From Isoetes taiwanensis (lineage: Eukaryota; Streptophyta; Lycopodiopsida; Isoetales; Isoetaceae): a stretch of 64,000 bases of DNA. A program made the position numbers and the translations under genes. Within the stretch, counting starts at the first letter, position 1, and the number at the start of each line of letters is the position of its first letter. Positions 12,811 through 23,183 of this stretch are shown here, piece by piece. The stretch lies in NCBI GenBank assembly GCA_021234155.1, contig JAJEKV010000027.1:12926916-12990915 (forward strand), read 5' to 3'. A model generated the notes under the pieces. The model was not told the DNA's origin, searched no databases, and saw only the letters and a list, made by a program, of their open reading frames with translations.

Positions 12811-14357
12811 TGTGACGTTCCAAGTATTTATATGGTATACGTATAAATATACTAACACGTCACCCAGTAAAGATACGCCACCATGGGGTATCTTAACCTA
12901 GGGGGTTGACCTAAAAGGGATTAATTTAGCTATGCTAAATTAATTATTAAAGGTTAATTACAAGTATTGTCAAATTAACTTAAATGGGTTAATTGATTAA
13001 TTAGGAAGGCGCCACTTGGCCAAATTTGATTGGCCAGCATGGGAATGCTAACTTGGGGCATCAAATTGGATCCCTATCCCATTTGGCCCCAAAATCGAAC
13101 CAGGAGGAGCAGCTGCTGAGCGCCCCAGTTGTTGCTGAACACCCAAGTTGCTGAAAGATGGAGGTGCCCCATGATAACGGTTCTAGCAGAAACTCGGGTT
13201 AGTGGGTAGTCTAGCTTGAGCTTCTAGGATAGTGCCTCAGTTAGTTTTCTCTGGTTATCTTTGTTAGGACTAACCCTTCTTTGATATTGAGGATTATATT
13301 TCAATTATGGATTATGCTTTGTTAAGTAAGGATGGATGAATCTATGAAAGTATCTCTGTCAGCTTCCGTAAAGCAGGGATTAAAGGGGGGGTAGAGACCT
13401 CTGAGCCCATGTATTGTAGTATGCTCCTAGATAGAGCCCTGTATTATTCCCATTAGATGCGGCCTGTGCACAGGAGACCACCGAGTCGTAGATGCTATGG
13501 AATTGCTTAGCACCAGAGAAGAGCAGTGGTGAAGTGGGGGTGGGGTCTTGCACGAACATAAAAGGCTCCCTCCTACAGTGGGCTAGGCCTGATAGCCGGT
13601 CACGTAGAGGGCCGGGTATGGGTTTGACACTCCCTGGGTGCAGAGGTGTGACCCGTATGGGGCATCCTGTACTTTGAAGATAAAGTTAGGGGAGTAGGTC
13701 GGGTACGGATGCGGGGGTCGCTGATGCGACGCGTATTCTCTAGCTCACCCATGGAACCGCTGTGATCCTGGAAGGGGACGCTTCCCCGACCTGCCTCATC
13801 GGACAGGTCTTCATGAAAACTGGAGTAGGCTCGAAGGGTGGTACCTTGAGTCTGCGTCTCCGGAAGGCTATAGTGATGCCATAGCATGATTCGACTCATC
13901 TGCAAAGTGTGCTCAGGAGGAGCGGATGGAGTGGACAACCCTAGCCGATGTTCTATGCCAGCCAACGCCATGCCAAGATTCGGTCTACTGATCTCTTGAG
14001 ACCTAGCCGTCAGTCGATCCTCACTGGAATCTGAGCCGGGGTAGAACCATGGGTTTGGTGTGTTTTCTTTAGTATTAAATGTATCTTCTCTGTTATTATC
14101 AGTTGGATGGATGTGCCACCCTTCGTAGTGGTATTTATGATATGATTATGTTGTATGCTGACCTTGTATTCACGCTTCCGCGACATAGGAGCCCCATTGA
14201 AGGCGTGCGCCAAATGACCCCTCTGTGTCCTTCAGCATCTCACCATAGATGGTTCGAGTTAGACGGAGGGCCCTGCTCATGGCGAGATGGTTGCCATGGG
14301 AGGGGGAAGTCCCCGTATTATACGCCCGAGCGTCGTATACATTCTGGGAGCGTCACA
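12811..14357 (+). repeat. 5' LTR of the 14-kb retrotransposon
   Basis: The LTR is 1,547 bp, starts TGTGACG and ends CGTCACA. The first 50 bp form an imperfect inverted repeat (GTGACGT..AAGTATTTATA / TATAAATATACT..ACGTCAC) around a TATA-like core. Homologous LTRs elsewhere in this window (24,868; 36,237; 50,609) share the same termini and blocks such as GGTAGAGACCT and GTGCACAGG. Short antisense open frames within it are not supported as genes. Confidence 0.93.
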
Positions 14358-14358
14358 G

Positions 14359-14371
14359 TGGTATCAGAGCC
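14359..14371 (+). other. Primer binding site (tRNA-iMet)
   Basis: TGGTATCAGAGCC lies one base after the LTR end. It is the standard plant initiator tRNA-Met complement used to prime minus-strand DNA synthesis. Confidence 0.93.
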
Positions 14372-15043
14372 GTGATTTTGGTAGCCCGAAATCATAGCAC
14401 TGACCAAACCCCTAACTCGTTAGTTCGGTAGTTAGGTGGGAGTTTAAGCTAGTTGGACTGTTTAACTCTTCGATGGTTGGTTTTGTGCTAGGTTGATGTA
14501 ATGGATTGTAAGTTTTAAGAAGTTAGGGCGATTGGAGGACCCAAGTTTGGAAGGGCCATAACTTTTTGTAGGTAGCTCGGATGGAGGCGAAAAGGGTTCC
14601 AATGGATCGGGCATCTCCCAAATACCCTAGGGGGCACGTTACCGAGGTCAAAATGGCGACAGCAAGGCGAAAAAGTCAAAGGGGCACTGCTATCGGATTG
14701 AGTGTTTTTCTCGGAAAAATAAGGGCGTATAACGCTCGCAGCGCCCCATATGGTCCCGCGTATAAAAATACGCGTCCGGTTTTTTTTTTTTTTTTTTTTA
14801 AGAAAAAAAAATTGAAAATTTTTAATAAAAAGTTAAAAGTTAAATTCAAATTTTGTGTTACTTTTTGAAAAGTGTGTTAGTTTGGACGCCTTCTTGCCGC
14901 CATAGCCGCCGGACTTGAGCTCTTCTTCCGCCATAGCCGACCTCCATTGCCACCTTCCAACTACCCTAAACCCCTAGCGCCTTCGCCTATTCTCTAGCGC
15001 CACCTATCTAAGCCTGAGCGCCCTACTTCTTCTTTTGTTATCC
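14372..15043 (+). other. Retrotransposon leader, non-coding
   Basis: About 670 bp of leader between the primer site and the first accessory ORF. It holds GGCCATAACTTTTTGTAGG at about 14,551, a motif shared with the truncated relative at 36 kb, then a GTATAA-rich stretch and a T18 tract at 14,780-14,798 followed by an A run. I see no convincing protein here. Confidence 0.7.
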
Positions 15044-16297
15044 ATGCCGCGCTTCAAGCTCACAGTCGATCTAAAGACACTAAATGTCTACCAGCTCTTC
15101 TGTGTGCTAGTAGACCATTTAGGTGAGGACCATAGTGATATTGACGTGGTCCTAGATTTGTTTGTAAAGCATTTCACCGAAAACCGCCGCATCCCATTTC
15201 CTATTTTTCACTTCAATGAGCGGTTCCTCATGAAGTTAAATGCTGCTAACCAACCCTACACCATCGTGGAGCAGCCAGACTGAGCTTTTGCCTTCACCAA
15301 GTTTTACCCCTCGCCTAGCCCTGAGGAAGATTCCGATGACCTCATTAGAACTGAGGCCCAAAGAATTATGCACATGGCTAGGCTAGAAGACCTCCAGCAA
15401 ATAGCTAATGGCCTCCCAGCAGAGCGTGCTAACCGTTTTTACTACCTTGGTAGAGGCCATGTGATTATGTGCATGGACCACTACAATCTTCCTCCATTTC
15501 ATTGGGATGCTGAGTTAAATAGCTTCATTTTTGAGAATGTACTACCTAGCTTCACACAACACCGCATGGACCTCGTGCAAGCTGACATGCGAGCTTACCC
15601 GGACCGGTACCATACGGAGATTGCCAGGCGGATACAAGTGCGCCAGGACAAGAAAGCCCGAGATGCTGAGAGAGAGAGGCTCCGCAAAGCAGAGGAGGAT
15701 GCCCAAACGCAGCAGGGCGGGGATCAGAATGATGAGCAGCAAAAGGATCAACATGCGAGCCAGGAAGGAGGTCAGAATCCTGTTGTCCCAGATAAGGAGG
15801 AGCGGTTGGGTAACAGGAAGAGGAAGCATACGAAGCCCGTACGGGGAGGCGTCAGCTATAAGACCAGGCTGCAGAAGGATGCCCAAATCGGAAAGAAGAC
15901 ATCGGCTCAGCGACGGGAGCAGATTGTCCAGAGGGCGAAACATCCGACGACTAGCGGGAAATCAGTGCCATTGCTTAAGGCAACTGTCAAGCCGAGGAAG
16001 CCCCATAGATTTCGACCGGGCACAGTAGCTCTTCGTGAGATACGTAAGTATCAGAAGACTACTGAGCCATTGATTCGCCGGCTACCTTTTCAGCGGCTTG
16101 TCCGGGAGATTGCCCAAGAATTTAAGACCGACCTGAGGTTTCAGGCCTTTGCTATCCTCGCACTCCAGGAGGCTGTCGAGGCTTACCTCATAGAGATTTT
16201 GAGTGACGCCAACCTCTGCGCCATCCATGCAAAGAGGGTTACCATAATGCCCAAGGATATCCAGCTCGCAAGGAGGATTCGAGGGGAGTTTCGGTGA
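15044..16297 (+). CDS. Retrotransposon ORF1: novel N-terminal region fused to histone H3 core
   Basis: One frame runs from ATG 15,044 to TGA 16,295-16,297, broken only by a TGA at 15,281-15,283; an inner ATG at 15,368 opens an uninterrupted 309-codon ORF. Counting from that ATG, residues 1-90 are unrecognised, 90-112 are charged and probably helical, 113-145 are Gln/Glu-rich, and 149-190 are basic (NRKRKH, a likely nuclear signal). Residues 211-309 are a full histone H3 fold: [20 protein letters not shown], then [38 protein letters not shown] and LARRIRG. Loop 1 has canonical H3 length, unlike most plant CENH3. F41 (H3.1-like) and L90 (H3.3-like) occur together; L60P, K64R, S87F and the ending GEFR instead of GERA are unusual. 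The canonical H3 tail is absent. The high conservation against damaged pol suggests selection or late capture. Role unknown: chromatin docking or packaging are guesses. Confidence 0.9.
15998..16294 (+). other. Histone H3 core domain within ORF1
   Basis: This is 99 codons covering the alpha-N helix, alpha-1, loop 1, alpha-2, loop 2 and alpha-3 of histone H3, with no gaps relative to canonical H3 as I know the family. Core residues kept include R63, R69, R72, R83, C110, H113, K115 and K122 (canonical numbering). About twenty substitutions cluster at positions 86-107, in alpha-2, and at the extreme C-terminus. The nucleotide sequence has no intron. Confidence 0.95.
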
Positions 16298-16558
16298 CTA
16301 TGAGACCTTCTTTGCTTTGTTGTAAAATTTTGTAGATCTATCTATGTAAAATATTCTTTTTGTGAAGTTGTAAATATAAAAGTGTCTCTTTCCGCCACTT
16401 GGTGTGTACCTAAGTCTAAATTATTAAGTAAATAATAAATTTCTTTCTAACCTAGGAAAGCGTGCCGAAAAGTATAAAGTCACTTTTGGGCCATTAGGGT
16501 TTCATTTTCATTTTCGCTTTTAGAGTTTGTCTCCTCCTTCCTTGCGCCTTCTTCCTCA
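16298..16558 (+). other. Spacer between retrotransposon ORF1 and ORF2
   Basis: AT-rich DNA without an ORF. It may hold a terminator or promoter for the downstream ORF, but nothing specific is visible beyond the Thr/Ser-codon-free, T-rich composition. Confidence 0.4.
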
Positions 16559-17952
16559 TGGCTCGCCCGACTCTACAGCAGTGGTACTTGGATGGAGAGC
16601 ACTGGGACCCTGCGGTTCCCTTTGACGTTCTTCATCCTTATCTGCTCCAGCACGTGGATCTCATCCACAACATGCAGGCGCACCCCGATTCCCTGCCTTC
16701 CTTCAATTCTATTGTGAGGAGATAGTGCCTGCTTATGTCTTAAATGAAGACGACTCACAGCTCTACCTCGACTTCCATACCTTACTCGAGATGTTAGGAG
16801 GTGATGATCATGCCCGGAATGTTATCAAGGGCATAAGGAGGCGAGGGACCGACCTCCCTATTGTTACTATAGATCGGGAAGTGTGTTTTGAGGCCCGATT
16901 TGCACTGGCCATCATCATGGACCAGTATATTGTTCAAAGAGGAGCAGATAGCTGCCGAACATTCTTCTACGCCAGTACCCCCTGACCCGGAAGACGATGA
17001 AGTCGTCGATGAGCAGGACTTTGTACGGTGGAAGGAGTTAGCCACCGAAGCACCGGCAGGTCGAGACAAAGCCCTCAAACTCGAAGGGCTAAACCTCCTT
17101 CCTACCGTACTCTTGAACAACCAAGAGTACTTGATTCTGAAGGACATCATGTGGGCCTACCGCGTTAGTGCTGATATGCGGGGCCGCCGCAAGATAGAGG
17201 TCCTCTATGATCTTGCGGAGTATTGCCAGGATGACTTCCTCAACTTTACAACACCCGTCGTGCATCCGCCACAGGTAGAGAACTTGCTGGTATACCGGCC
17301 AGAAGAGCTAGAGCCCGTTGAGACCCTTTTGTCTCTTCGGCAGTTCCTATTGACTGATACACCCCAGCCTCCGGAGGAGCAGTTTGCAGCTGACATACGC
17401 CCTCCTCCTGCAGTTTAGCCATTGCAGATCATCATGGGAGGGGTGGATCAAGAGGAGGAAGACCTTTGGGACACCAAGATGAGTCTTAAGGATGACAAGG
17501 AAGAGGCAGAGCAGGAGAAGATCCCTGTTAACTTGGAAAAGGAAGCAGAGATCTCCAGGGATCCGCAAATTAGGGCAATGGGCAACCATTTGACCCGATT
17601 CTTCCTTTCAGCCTTCCGGCAAGGTGAGGTCTTGTTCTTCTCCAAGAACTTGGGGCCTTCTTCTGAAGCATCTTGATGGGAGCTCCGTGCATTATCCACC
17701 TTGGCGGGACATAAGAAGATTGATTACCATGCCACCACTGTCACTTTGGTCCGACGAGATCTGGCTATAGTGGCTTTGGGGGACGTGGCGGGCTGCGCTA
17801 GTATGCGACTCCTTGTGGCGGCACCCTTGGCCACTTGCTTACCACCGGAGGCAGCAGCTCGAGCCGCCCTCTCTGCTAGTCCCAGCGCCACCTTGATGCG
17901 CTACCGGCCACCTCCTCAGCCTATGGACGACGAGGGGGAACCTAGTTCTTAG
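16559..17952 (+). pseudogene. Retrotransposon accessory ORF2, unrecognised, four lesions
   Basis: The start at ATG 16,559 gives MARPTLQQWYLDGEHWDP. The frame slips near 16,700 and again near 16,930, and then a single frame continues to 17,952 with a TAG at 17,416-17,418 and a TGA at 17,674-17,676. Taken together this was about 460 codons. The middle is acidic (PDPEDDEVVDEQDF), followed by a helical segment with LLNNQEYLILKDIMWAYRVS; the end is Ala/Pro-rich. I do not recognise the family. Its position between the H3 fusion and gag, on the same strand, implies it belonged to the element rather than the host. It could be an extra structural protein or a captured host gene. Confidence 0.6.
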
Positions 17953-18082
17953 ATATCTTTTTACAATTATATATTTTTCGATTGAGTATAGGTGTAATCT
18001 TTGATTGGCATTTTTTTTAAGCCATCATACAATATATGTACTCTTTTCTTATGCTCTATGATTACTGTATCGTTGAGTACCA

Positions 18083-18637
18083 TTGAATTGCGTCCCTATG
18101 ATACTTGTTGTCTCTTTTAGAGCTTGGAGTATAAGAAATCATTCGATATTGTATATTCATTCTTGCCGTCTTACAGACGATGAGCTCGAGGAAATCGAGG
18201 ACAGAATAACCAATGAATTACGAAGGGACGATCAGGCACATCCCGAGCATGACTTTGGTCAACGGTATGGGGAGTATCCGGATGGGGATGATGATTACGA
18301 AGCAGGGGAACCCGTGGACGAGGGAGAGCCCTATGATTCAACTAAAGGATTGGAAATAGTCAATATTCTCCGTGAGCGTGCTTTCGAGCATCTACAACAA
18401 ACTCTCCGTCATACCTGGGATTACTGGGATATGACGAAGCACGAGGCTTTTGCCGACGCCAATGACCATTTATGGCAGATCTTTTATGCGCTAAGAGACC
18501 TTTTTAATTTGCTCATTATTAGTCCTACATTAGACTACCAGTACGTTATCATCCAGGCATGGGCTCGCTACAAGGTAGTCAGGGCAGTACGGGAGAGAAT
18601 CCGCTACTCCATCCTGTACCCTTTCGCGCAGCCCTAG
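18083..18637 (+). CDS. Retrotransposon accessory ORF3, acidic, unrecognised
   Basis: The open frame is 184 codons, but the credible protein starts after a CTTACAG splice-acceptor-like site at about 18,170-18,177, reading DDELEEIEDRITNELRRDDQ. This is followed by a very acidic Asp/Gly/Tyr stretch and an aromatic, helix-forming C-terminal half (HTWDYWDMTKHEAFADANDH, then LDYQYVIIQAWARYKVVRAV). No usable ATG sits at the head of this frame, so it may be a second exon of a spliced transcript or a decayed start. No known domain was recognised. It lies 340 bp upstream of gag on the same strand. Confidence 0.5.
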   Translation: MNCVPMILVVSFRAWSIRNHSILYIHSCRLTDDELEEIEDRITNELRRDDQAHPEHDFGQRYGEYPDGDDDYEAGEPVDEGEPYDSTKGLEIVNILRERAFEHLQQTLRHTWDYWDMTKHEAFADANDHLWQIFYALRDLFNLLIISPTLDYQYVIIQAWARYKVVRAVRERIRYSILYPFAQP

Positions 18638-18974
18638 GCCTGATCTCTTCAGTTTGTTTTATGGCTACCTGTGTGTTGATTAAAAAGTACCCAATGTATA
18701 ATCACTACTTTTGTATTGTGCAACCTTAAGTTCTTGTTAAAACACATCTCCAATGTAAACTGCCACTTTCACTTATAAATAAAGTTCTTTTCCTTAATTT
18801 TCTTGTATTGTCTTTATTATTGTTTCCTAGTACTATTCAAAATGATCTTCATTGTGACACTTGGTATCACAATAATTCCGCTTATACCTTCTTCTGCTCA
18901 ATATAGACGGTGCACGTAACGCCTCATGGCAGACACCTTCGAATGCTAGCAGATTAACACCAGAGCAGGAACTC
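18638..18974 (+). other. Spacer before gag
   Basis: AT-rich non-coding DNA of about 340 bp. The gag frame is open upstream of ATG 18,975 to about 18,920, so gag may start earlier or follow an acceptor site near 18,908 (ATATAG). Confidence 0.4.
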
Positions 18975-20242
18975 ATGTTGATGAAGCGGCAATTAGTAGA
19001 GCTACAGGCTTATGTGTTAAATGCCAACCCACCACAGCATATGCAGGAGGACAGACCGGAGTTACCTCCGGTACCACCAAGTCCACCACCACAGCAGCCA
19101 CCTGCACCTGAACCAGGCCCTGTACCCGCACAAAGGAGGCACCGTTCCAAACGTCGTCGAAGCTCGTCTACAGATAGTGCCACATCCTCACAATCAGCCA
19201 CTTCTGTGTCTTCAGAGTCATCTATATCGTCTGGTGACCATGCGAGGGCCCGGGACAAGGAGTACCGTAAGACGGTTGATACGGCCATCACCAGTATATG
19301 GAAAAACAGAAAGTTGGCTCAGTTTGATGGGAAATCTAGAGGCGGCCTGAACGCAGAGTTTTGGTTGGATGAGATGAAGGAGTTCGGGAAATCTTATGGG
19401 ATGACGGAGAAAGATACAGGAAAAGTTGCCACTATAAACCTTACAGGGGCCGCTCGTATTTGATGGAAGGGCTATGCTAGAGCCAAGCATCTAGACAGAA
19501 GCAGATGCAAGTTTAAAAAGTTTGCCAAAGCTTTTAAGTCGCATTATGTGCCCCGTGCGCACAAATGCCAACAGATTCAGACTTTTTACAGGTTGGAGCA
19601 GAAGGGTATGTCATTTCAGGCCTACACAGATGAATTCATGCGCTTGAGGCTGTATGTTCCCGGGATGAATGAGAAGAGGGCGGTGGAGGGCTATATTGAA
19701 GGGTTGGCCCCGTCAATTAAACGAATGGTTAAGGCCATAGACCCGAAGTCAGTTGCAGAGGCTGAGGCTAAGGCTAAGGCATTGAGCCTTGAATAGGACA
19801 CGCCGAGAAACCAGTACCAACGCCCCGCCTCTTATTCCCAGCCGCGCCTGTACACACCTTACAAGCCCCGTTCACCGAGTCCTGGGCCTTCTCAGCAGAA
19901 CTCTAACGGTCGCCAGAAAAAGAAAGTCACCTTCAACATGCCAGACAAACCGAACAATGTCGGTAACGCAGTTCGGAACCTCTTACAATCTATCCCCAAA
20001 GAGGCCCGAGAGCAGCTCCGCAAAGAGAAGGCATGTTACAGGTGTATGCGGCCCGGGCACTTCATGCAGAATTGCCCTTATGTCACACAGACTGCCCAGC
20101 TGGCCATGGCAGACCTTGATTGGGACGACCTCGAGTCTACACCCCCTGTCGACGAGGAGGCTCCCGACACGGTGCGTCCCATATCCTTGCCGCCATTGAA
20201 ACCGGCAATGCTGAAAGTCAGCCTGCCGTTATTTCCACTATA
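18975..20242 (+). pseudogene. gag: gag (capsid plus zinc knuckle), two in-frame stops
   Basis: The Ty3/gypsy Gag frame starts MLMKRQLVELQAYVLNANPP, then has a Pro-rich and a Ser-rich region, and then a capsid (retrotrans_gag) segment with WKNRKLAQFDGK, FWLDEMKEF, FKSHYVPRAH and YTDEFMRLRLYVPG. A nucleocapsid zinc knuckle CYRCMRPGHFMQNC (CX2CX4HX4C) lies at 20,034-20,075. One frame is kept throughout, but a TGA at 19,461-19,463 and a TAG at 19,794-19,796 interrupt it. It leaves the protease frame near 20,190-20,200. Gag would form the virus-like particle in the cytoplasm; this copy could make only a truncated form without readthrough. Confidence 0.88.
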
Positions 20243-20692
20243 GGTCAAGTAGACAGTAAGCCTTTCATAATTCTTATGAATACGGGAAGTACACATAATT
20301 TTGCTTCTCCTAGAATGGCCCAGGTATTGCAGCTTGAGACTTTGAGGTCCCGACCGAAACCTGTCACTTTAGACAGTGGTAAAATCAGACATACTCATGG
20401 CCGTCGCATTAACCTTAAAATGCAGCTGCCAGGTGCACCAGTTGCATTGGGTGCCGAGTTAATAGATATTGGCAAATATGATCTGATTGTTGGCATGGAA
20501 TTCTTGGCCTCTGCAAAGGCCAATATAGACTGCGAAAAACGGGAGGTTACCTTCAACGCAGCTAATGGAGCCCGCGTAACTATAAAAGGTGATCCCTTAA
20601 ACCCCATTATGCAGTCTATGTCCATCAGGCAGTTAGACAACGCCATACGCAAGGATAAGTTATTTTGCGTCATCAGAATAGGCGGCCATTGA
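20200..20692 (+). pseudogene. Retroviral-type aspartic protease, active-site Asp replaced
   Basis: The frame continues from gag after a one-base slip. Expected motifs are present: IGQVDSKPFIILMNTGSTHN at about 20,243-20,302, then IDIGKYDLIVGMEFL near 20,461-20,505. In pepsin-like retroviral proteases the loop reads D-S/T-G. Here the Asp codon position (20,279-20,281) is AAT, giving NTG, so the catalytic residue is lost. A stop at 20,690-20,692 and another frame slip separate it from RT. The protease normally cleaves the Gag-Pol precursor. This copy should be inactive. Confidence 0.85.
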
Positions 20693-22248
20693 GTCGGATG
20701 CTAAACAGAAGCAAGTAGTTGATGCGTTGCCAGAGAGCATTGCTAATCTTCTCAGGGAATTTAGCGATCTCTTCCCAGACGAGATCCAGAAACTTCCTCC
20801 ATTCAGAGGGGTAGAATGCGAGATAGCTTTGGAACCAGGCACTAAGCGTACCAGTAAGGCCCCGTACCGTATGAGTCCCCCTGAGTTGGCAGAGCTTAAG
20901 AAGCAACTTCAGGAGTTACTAAACCTAGGCTTCATTCGGCCTAGTGTTTCGCCTTTTGGCGCTCCTATCCTTTTTGTTAAGAAGTAGGATGGCTCCCTGA
21001 GAATGTGTATTGATTATCGGCAACTCAACAAGCATATACGATCAAGAATCGCTATGCTTTGCCTAGGATCTTATGGACCAGTTGCAAGGGGCCAAGTACT
21101 TCTCAAAGATTGACTTACGCTCCGGGTATTACCAAATAAGAATTAAAGAGGAGGACATCCATAAGTCTACTTTTCGCACTAGATATGGGCATTATGAGTT
21201 TACCGTTATGCCTTTTGGACTAACTAATGCCCCCGCAACTTTTATGCGGTTAATGAATGATGTTTTCCGACAATACCTGGATGATTTTGTTGTTATTTTC
21301 TTTGACGACATTCTCATCTATAGTAAGACCCTGGAGGAGCATGAGAAACATCTTCGCTTGGCCCTACAAAAGCTAAGACGTCACCAGCTCTTGGCCAAGT
21401 TCAAGTTTGCCACTCCGAAGGTGGATTATTTGGGACATGTCATTTCAGCAGAGGGAATTGCTACAGATCCAGCAAAGATAGAGGCAGTGAAGAAATGGCC
21501 CATTCCAGGTAATGTTTCAGAGGTCCGAAGTTTTTTAAGATTGGCAGGGTATTACCGAAAATTTGTTAAGGATTTTGCAAAGATTGCAGCACCTCTTACT
21601 GATCTTACAAAGCATGAGAAAGTGAAGGATTGGATTGAGCATTGGAAAGCAAAGGTCCAGGGAAGTTTTCAGAAGCTTAAGGATGCCTTGACGTCTGCAC
21701 CAGTCCTCACATTGCCGGACCCCGAAAAGGATAAACTAGTAGCAACGGATGCCAGTAAGATTGCTACCGATGGAGTCCTAATGCAGGAGTGGAGGGTTAT
21801 TGCCTATGATTCAAAGAAAATGAATGAGACTGAACAGCGATACCCTACCCATGATCAGGAGTTGTTGGCTGTTGTCTGCGCTCTGCGTATATGGAGACAC
21901 TACCTTCTTGGTAGAAGATTTCAGCTTGATACGGATCATCAGAGTCTCCGTTATCTATCAACCCAGCCGAATCTCAACCTCCGTCAGAGAAGATGGATGG
22001 AATTTATAGAGGAGTACGATTTTGAGATTATGTATAAGCCTGGGAAACACAATGTGGTTGCGGATGCGTTGTCACGCCATCCCTTGGTAACCTGCACCCA
22101 TTGTAATGCAATTTCCACACTCACTAGTGAGTTCGGAAAGCAGATAGAGCAAACCTTGGCCACAGATCCAGAGTTCCGTGATGTGTGGGATAGTTTGGCT
22201 AAGGAGGCATGCACAGATAAAGAACGTGAAGCTTTCCTTTTCATATAA
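20693..22248 (+). pseudogene. pol: Reverse transcriptase and RNase H, broken
   Basis: The RT N-terminus ([12 protein letters not shown] at about 20,951-20,984) is followed by a TAG at 20,985-20,987. Frame slips near 21,030-21,070 then lead into a long open frame to 22,248. Visible RT motifs: [12 protein letters not shown] (first Asp), [13 protein letters not shown], and FFDDILIYS with the catalytic DD at 21,304-21,309 (FFDD rather than the common FIDD/FVDD), then VDYLGHVIS. The RNase H carries [23 protein letters not shown] and [11 protein letters not shown], so its acidic residues are present. The main RT/RH block is clean over 390 codons, but its N-terminus is disconnected. Confidence 0.92.
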
Positions 22249-23183
22249 GAAAGAGGGCAATTTGTTATATCACAAAGATAAGTTATGTGTACCTGAGACT
22301 TCAGGAGTGCGTAAGCTAATTCTCCATGATACACACAATAGCCCCATAGCTGGACATGCAGGTTTCATGAAAACCTACTTTAGGATCCGTTCCAGTTATT
22401 TTTGGCCTTCTATGAAGAAAGACATTGCCAGGTATATCAAGCAGTGTCAGGTGTGTCAACAAAACAAGGCTGAGCAACTAAGGATTCCAGGAGAGTTGCA
22501 ACCTCTGGATGTGCCCAACGCCAAGTGGTAAGTGATAACCATGGATTTCATTGTGGGCCTTCCACGTACTCTCCGTGGATATGATGCATTAATGGTAGTG
22601 GTCGACAAATTATCGAAAATGGCTCATTTCTTGCCATGTCGTATGGGCTGGGCCGTTCAAGATCATTGAGCGTGTTGGAAAACAGGCATATCGTTTGGAT
22701 TTGCCACCCCGCTTGAAGATCCACAAGGTTTTTCACGTGAGTCTTCTGAAACAACACACCCCAGATCCAGAGGAGATCTTGGATACACCCACCCTCCTTG
22801 AAATGACAGAAGAGCATCTAGATATAGTGCCTGAAGCTCTTCTTGATCGAGCTTATAAGCAGACCAGAAGGACTCAAATGTTGCAATACTTGGTTAAGTG
22901 GAAACACTTACCAGTTGAAGATGCTACGTGGGTGATGAAGATAGACCTTGAGAAGCACTATCCAGACTTCATGTGGGAATCTCAGGGCCGCACCATCAAC
23001 AATGCTATCAATCCCGCACCCGGCGGTAAGCTTGAAGGCTTGATTCGACGAGAATCATGCAGTAGAGGGGTAGATGCATCGTGGTTGACAATAGTTATCG
23101 ATGATGAGATCACCTTCGTGTTCTCTAGGACGTGGTGTATTGTCGATGTTGGCATGACTGCGAACTGCTTGGCAAGCATGTAG
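22240..23183 (+). pseudogene. Integrase with deleted core, plus C-terminal chromodomain
   Basis: The N-terminal HHCC zinc domain is present (HDTHN, AGHAG, CQVCQQNK; about 22,327-22,465). The core begins after a TAA at 22,529-22,531 with [11 protein letters not shown] and [15 protein letters not shown], but then jumps at about 22,641-22,652 straight to the C-terminal GPF-like segment. The distance normally holding the rest of the DDE core, including the catalytic Glu, is gone. From 22,695 an open frame carries LPPRLKIHKVFHVSLLK and then a chromodomain (ALLDRAY, QYLVKWKHLPVEDATW, LEKHYPDF). Chromodomains of this class bind methylated histone H3 tails and steer integration into heterochromatin. 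Strand transfer by this copy is not expected. Confidence 0.9.

Noticed and set aside
13600-13971. 123-codon minus-strand frame in the 5' LTR, repeated in part at 25,976-26,305
   Set aside because: It lies inside the LTR, antisense to the element, and changes frame and length between the two LTR copies.
15998-16294. H3 domain as a centromeric CENH3
   Set aside because: Loop 1 has canonical H3 length and the core is close to canonical H3; the divergent N-terminal region alone does not make it CENH3. A tree would be needed to reopen this.
15998-16294. H3 domain as an independent host histone gene merely sitting in the element
   Set aside because: The frame is continuous with over 200 upstream codons and has no start, promoter or histone tail of its own.
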